Shown one piece after another: positions 4,967-5,220 of a stretch of 5,220 bases of DNA. This stretch comes from Cloacibacillus sp. (lineage in GTDB: Bacteria > Synergistota > Synergistia > Synergistales > Synergistaceae). The notes below the pieces were generated by a model. It ran no database searches and was not told the DNA's origin. It saw only the letters and a program-made list of their open reading frames with translations. The number at the start of each line of letters is the position of its first letter. Positions within the stretch are counted from its first letter, which is position 1. Location of the stretch: NCBI RefSeq assembly GCF_020860125.1, contig NZ_JAJBUX010000038.1, positions 1 to 5,220 on the forward strand, read 5' to 3'. The position numbers and the translations under genes were made by a program.

Positions 4967-5220
4967 CCTTTGAAATGATTTTAAATAAAAAGTAATGGCA
5001 GGTCAGAGACTAGAAAACAGTCTGCGTTTTTTCAGAGGGGGTGCTGGCCGCGGGAAATACATCCGCGCTGCGGGACTGTTAATAAATGAAGGCGAGGGGC
5101 GAAACGGAAGTAATGGCCGGAGGGAGAGAACTCCGTCCGGCCATTTTGAAGAAGGGGTATATTTGAATGAGTAATATATATTGAAAAGCCGTTGTTATTT
5201 ACCTGGCTCTATGATCTTGT
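4967..5220. other. Intergenic stretch upstream of the feo operon
   Basis: No convincing complete gene is present. A weak hairpin AGACT (5007-5011) / AGTCT (5019-5023), followed by GCG and six T residues (5027-5032), might be a poor plus-strand terminator. At the right edge, minus-strand codons reading KIIEPGK and stopping with TAA (5197-5195) could be the C-terminus of a neighbouring gene, but seven codons are too few to claim it. The strong hairpin at 5112-5147 is listed separately. Confidence 0.4.
5112..5147. terminator. Strong hairpin, possible terminator of a gene beyond the right edge
   Basis: AATGGCCGGA (5112-5121) pairs with TCCGGCCATT (5136-5145). After one G-G mismatch, GGAG (5123-5126) pairs with CTCC (5131-5134) around the tetraloop AGAA. 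The plus strand continues into TTTT (5144-5147), the minus strand only into ATTACTTCC. No plus-strand gene lies upstream to be terminated. It may instead end a minus-strand gene entering from the right, with a poor T-run on that side. Confidence 0.5.

Noticed and set aside
4879..4990. Fur box at the feo promoter
   Set aside because: No stretch resembles GATAATGATAATCATTATC; the clear symmetry is TTAG-N6-CTAA.
4995..5174. 59-codon plus-strand frame starting ATG GCA GGT
   Set aside because: There is no ribosome binding site, it runs through the strong hairpin at 5112-5147, and the protein has low-complexity G/R composition with no recognisable feature.

Overview
The window is a bacterial chromosomal segment with two divergently read transcription units that converge near position 1700. 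One is a single plus-strand gene for a sodium/dicarboxylate-type amino-acid symporter. The other is a minus-strand ferrous-iron uptake operon that carries two FeoA proteins, FeoB and a tiny Cys-rich FeoB-associated membrane protein. The sequence is moderately GC-rich. It uses strong AGGAGG-type ribosome binding sites throughout and tolerates ATA isoleucine codons well. The two-FeoA plus small Cys-rich protein layout is typical of anaerobes of the Bacillota and neighbouring phyla. A Synergistota- or Clostridia-like gut or anaerobic-digester bacterium is my best guess, at low confidence.

Layout. Positions 1-383 have no convincing gene. They hold a double-hairpin repeat-like element at the left edge (11-66), a 9+9 bp inverted repeat (222-247), a weak promoter candidate and the symporter ribosome binding site. 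The symporter runs 384-1628 (+) and ends at a strong Rho-independent terminator (1654-1690). A noncoding gap (1691-1979) follows. It holds a likely minus-strand terminator for the iron operon (1748-1786) and two further hairpins. The iron operon then reads right to left: small FeoA-like protein (4666-4878), second FeoA (4418-4648), FeoB (2181-4337) and the FeoB-associated Cys-rich protein (1980-2150). Its promoter lies just upstream, at 4938-4966. Positions 4967-5220 hold a strong hairpin and possibly the last codons of a further minus-strand gene.

How the parts work together. FeoB is the GTP-dependent inner-membrane Fe(II) permease, the FeoA proteins are small cytoplasmic SH3-like partners, and the Cys-rich peptide is a membrane-anchored accessory. 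Three copies of one exact pattern, TTAG-N6-CTAA, lie only in this operon's control regions. One overlaps the -10 element, one is in the leader before the first feoA, and one sits three bases upstream of the feoB ribosome binding site. The spacing equals that of the overlapping half-sites in the classical DtxR/IdeR box, so control by an iron-sensing DtxR-family repressor is inferred. No regulator gene lies in the window. The feoA-feoB gap also carries two mutually exclusive small hairpins ending in a T-run, which suggests that feoB output is adjusted separately from feoA.

The most interesting points are the repeated operator with its internal copy before feoB, the small gene hidden opposite a longer spurious frame, and a symporter whose substrate- and cation-binding motifs depart from the glutamate/aspartate type. 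I found no clearly new system.
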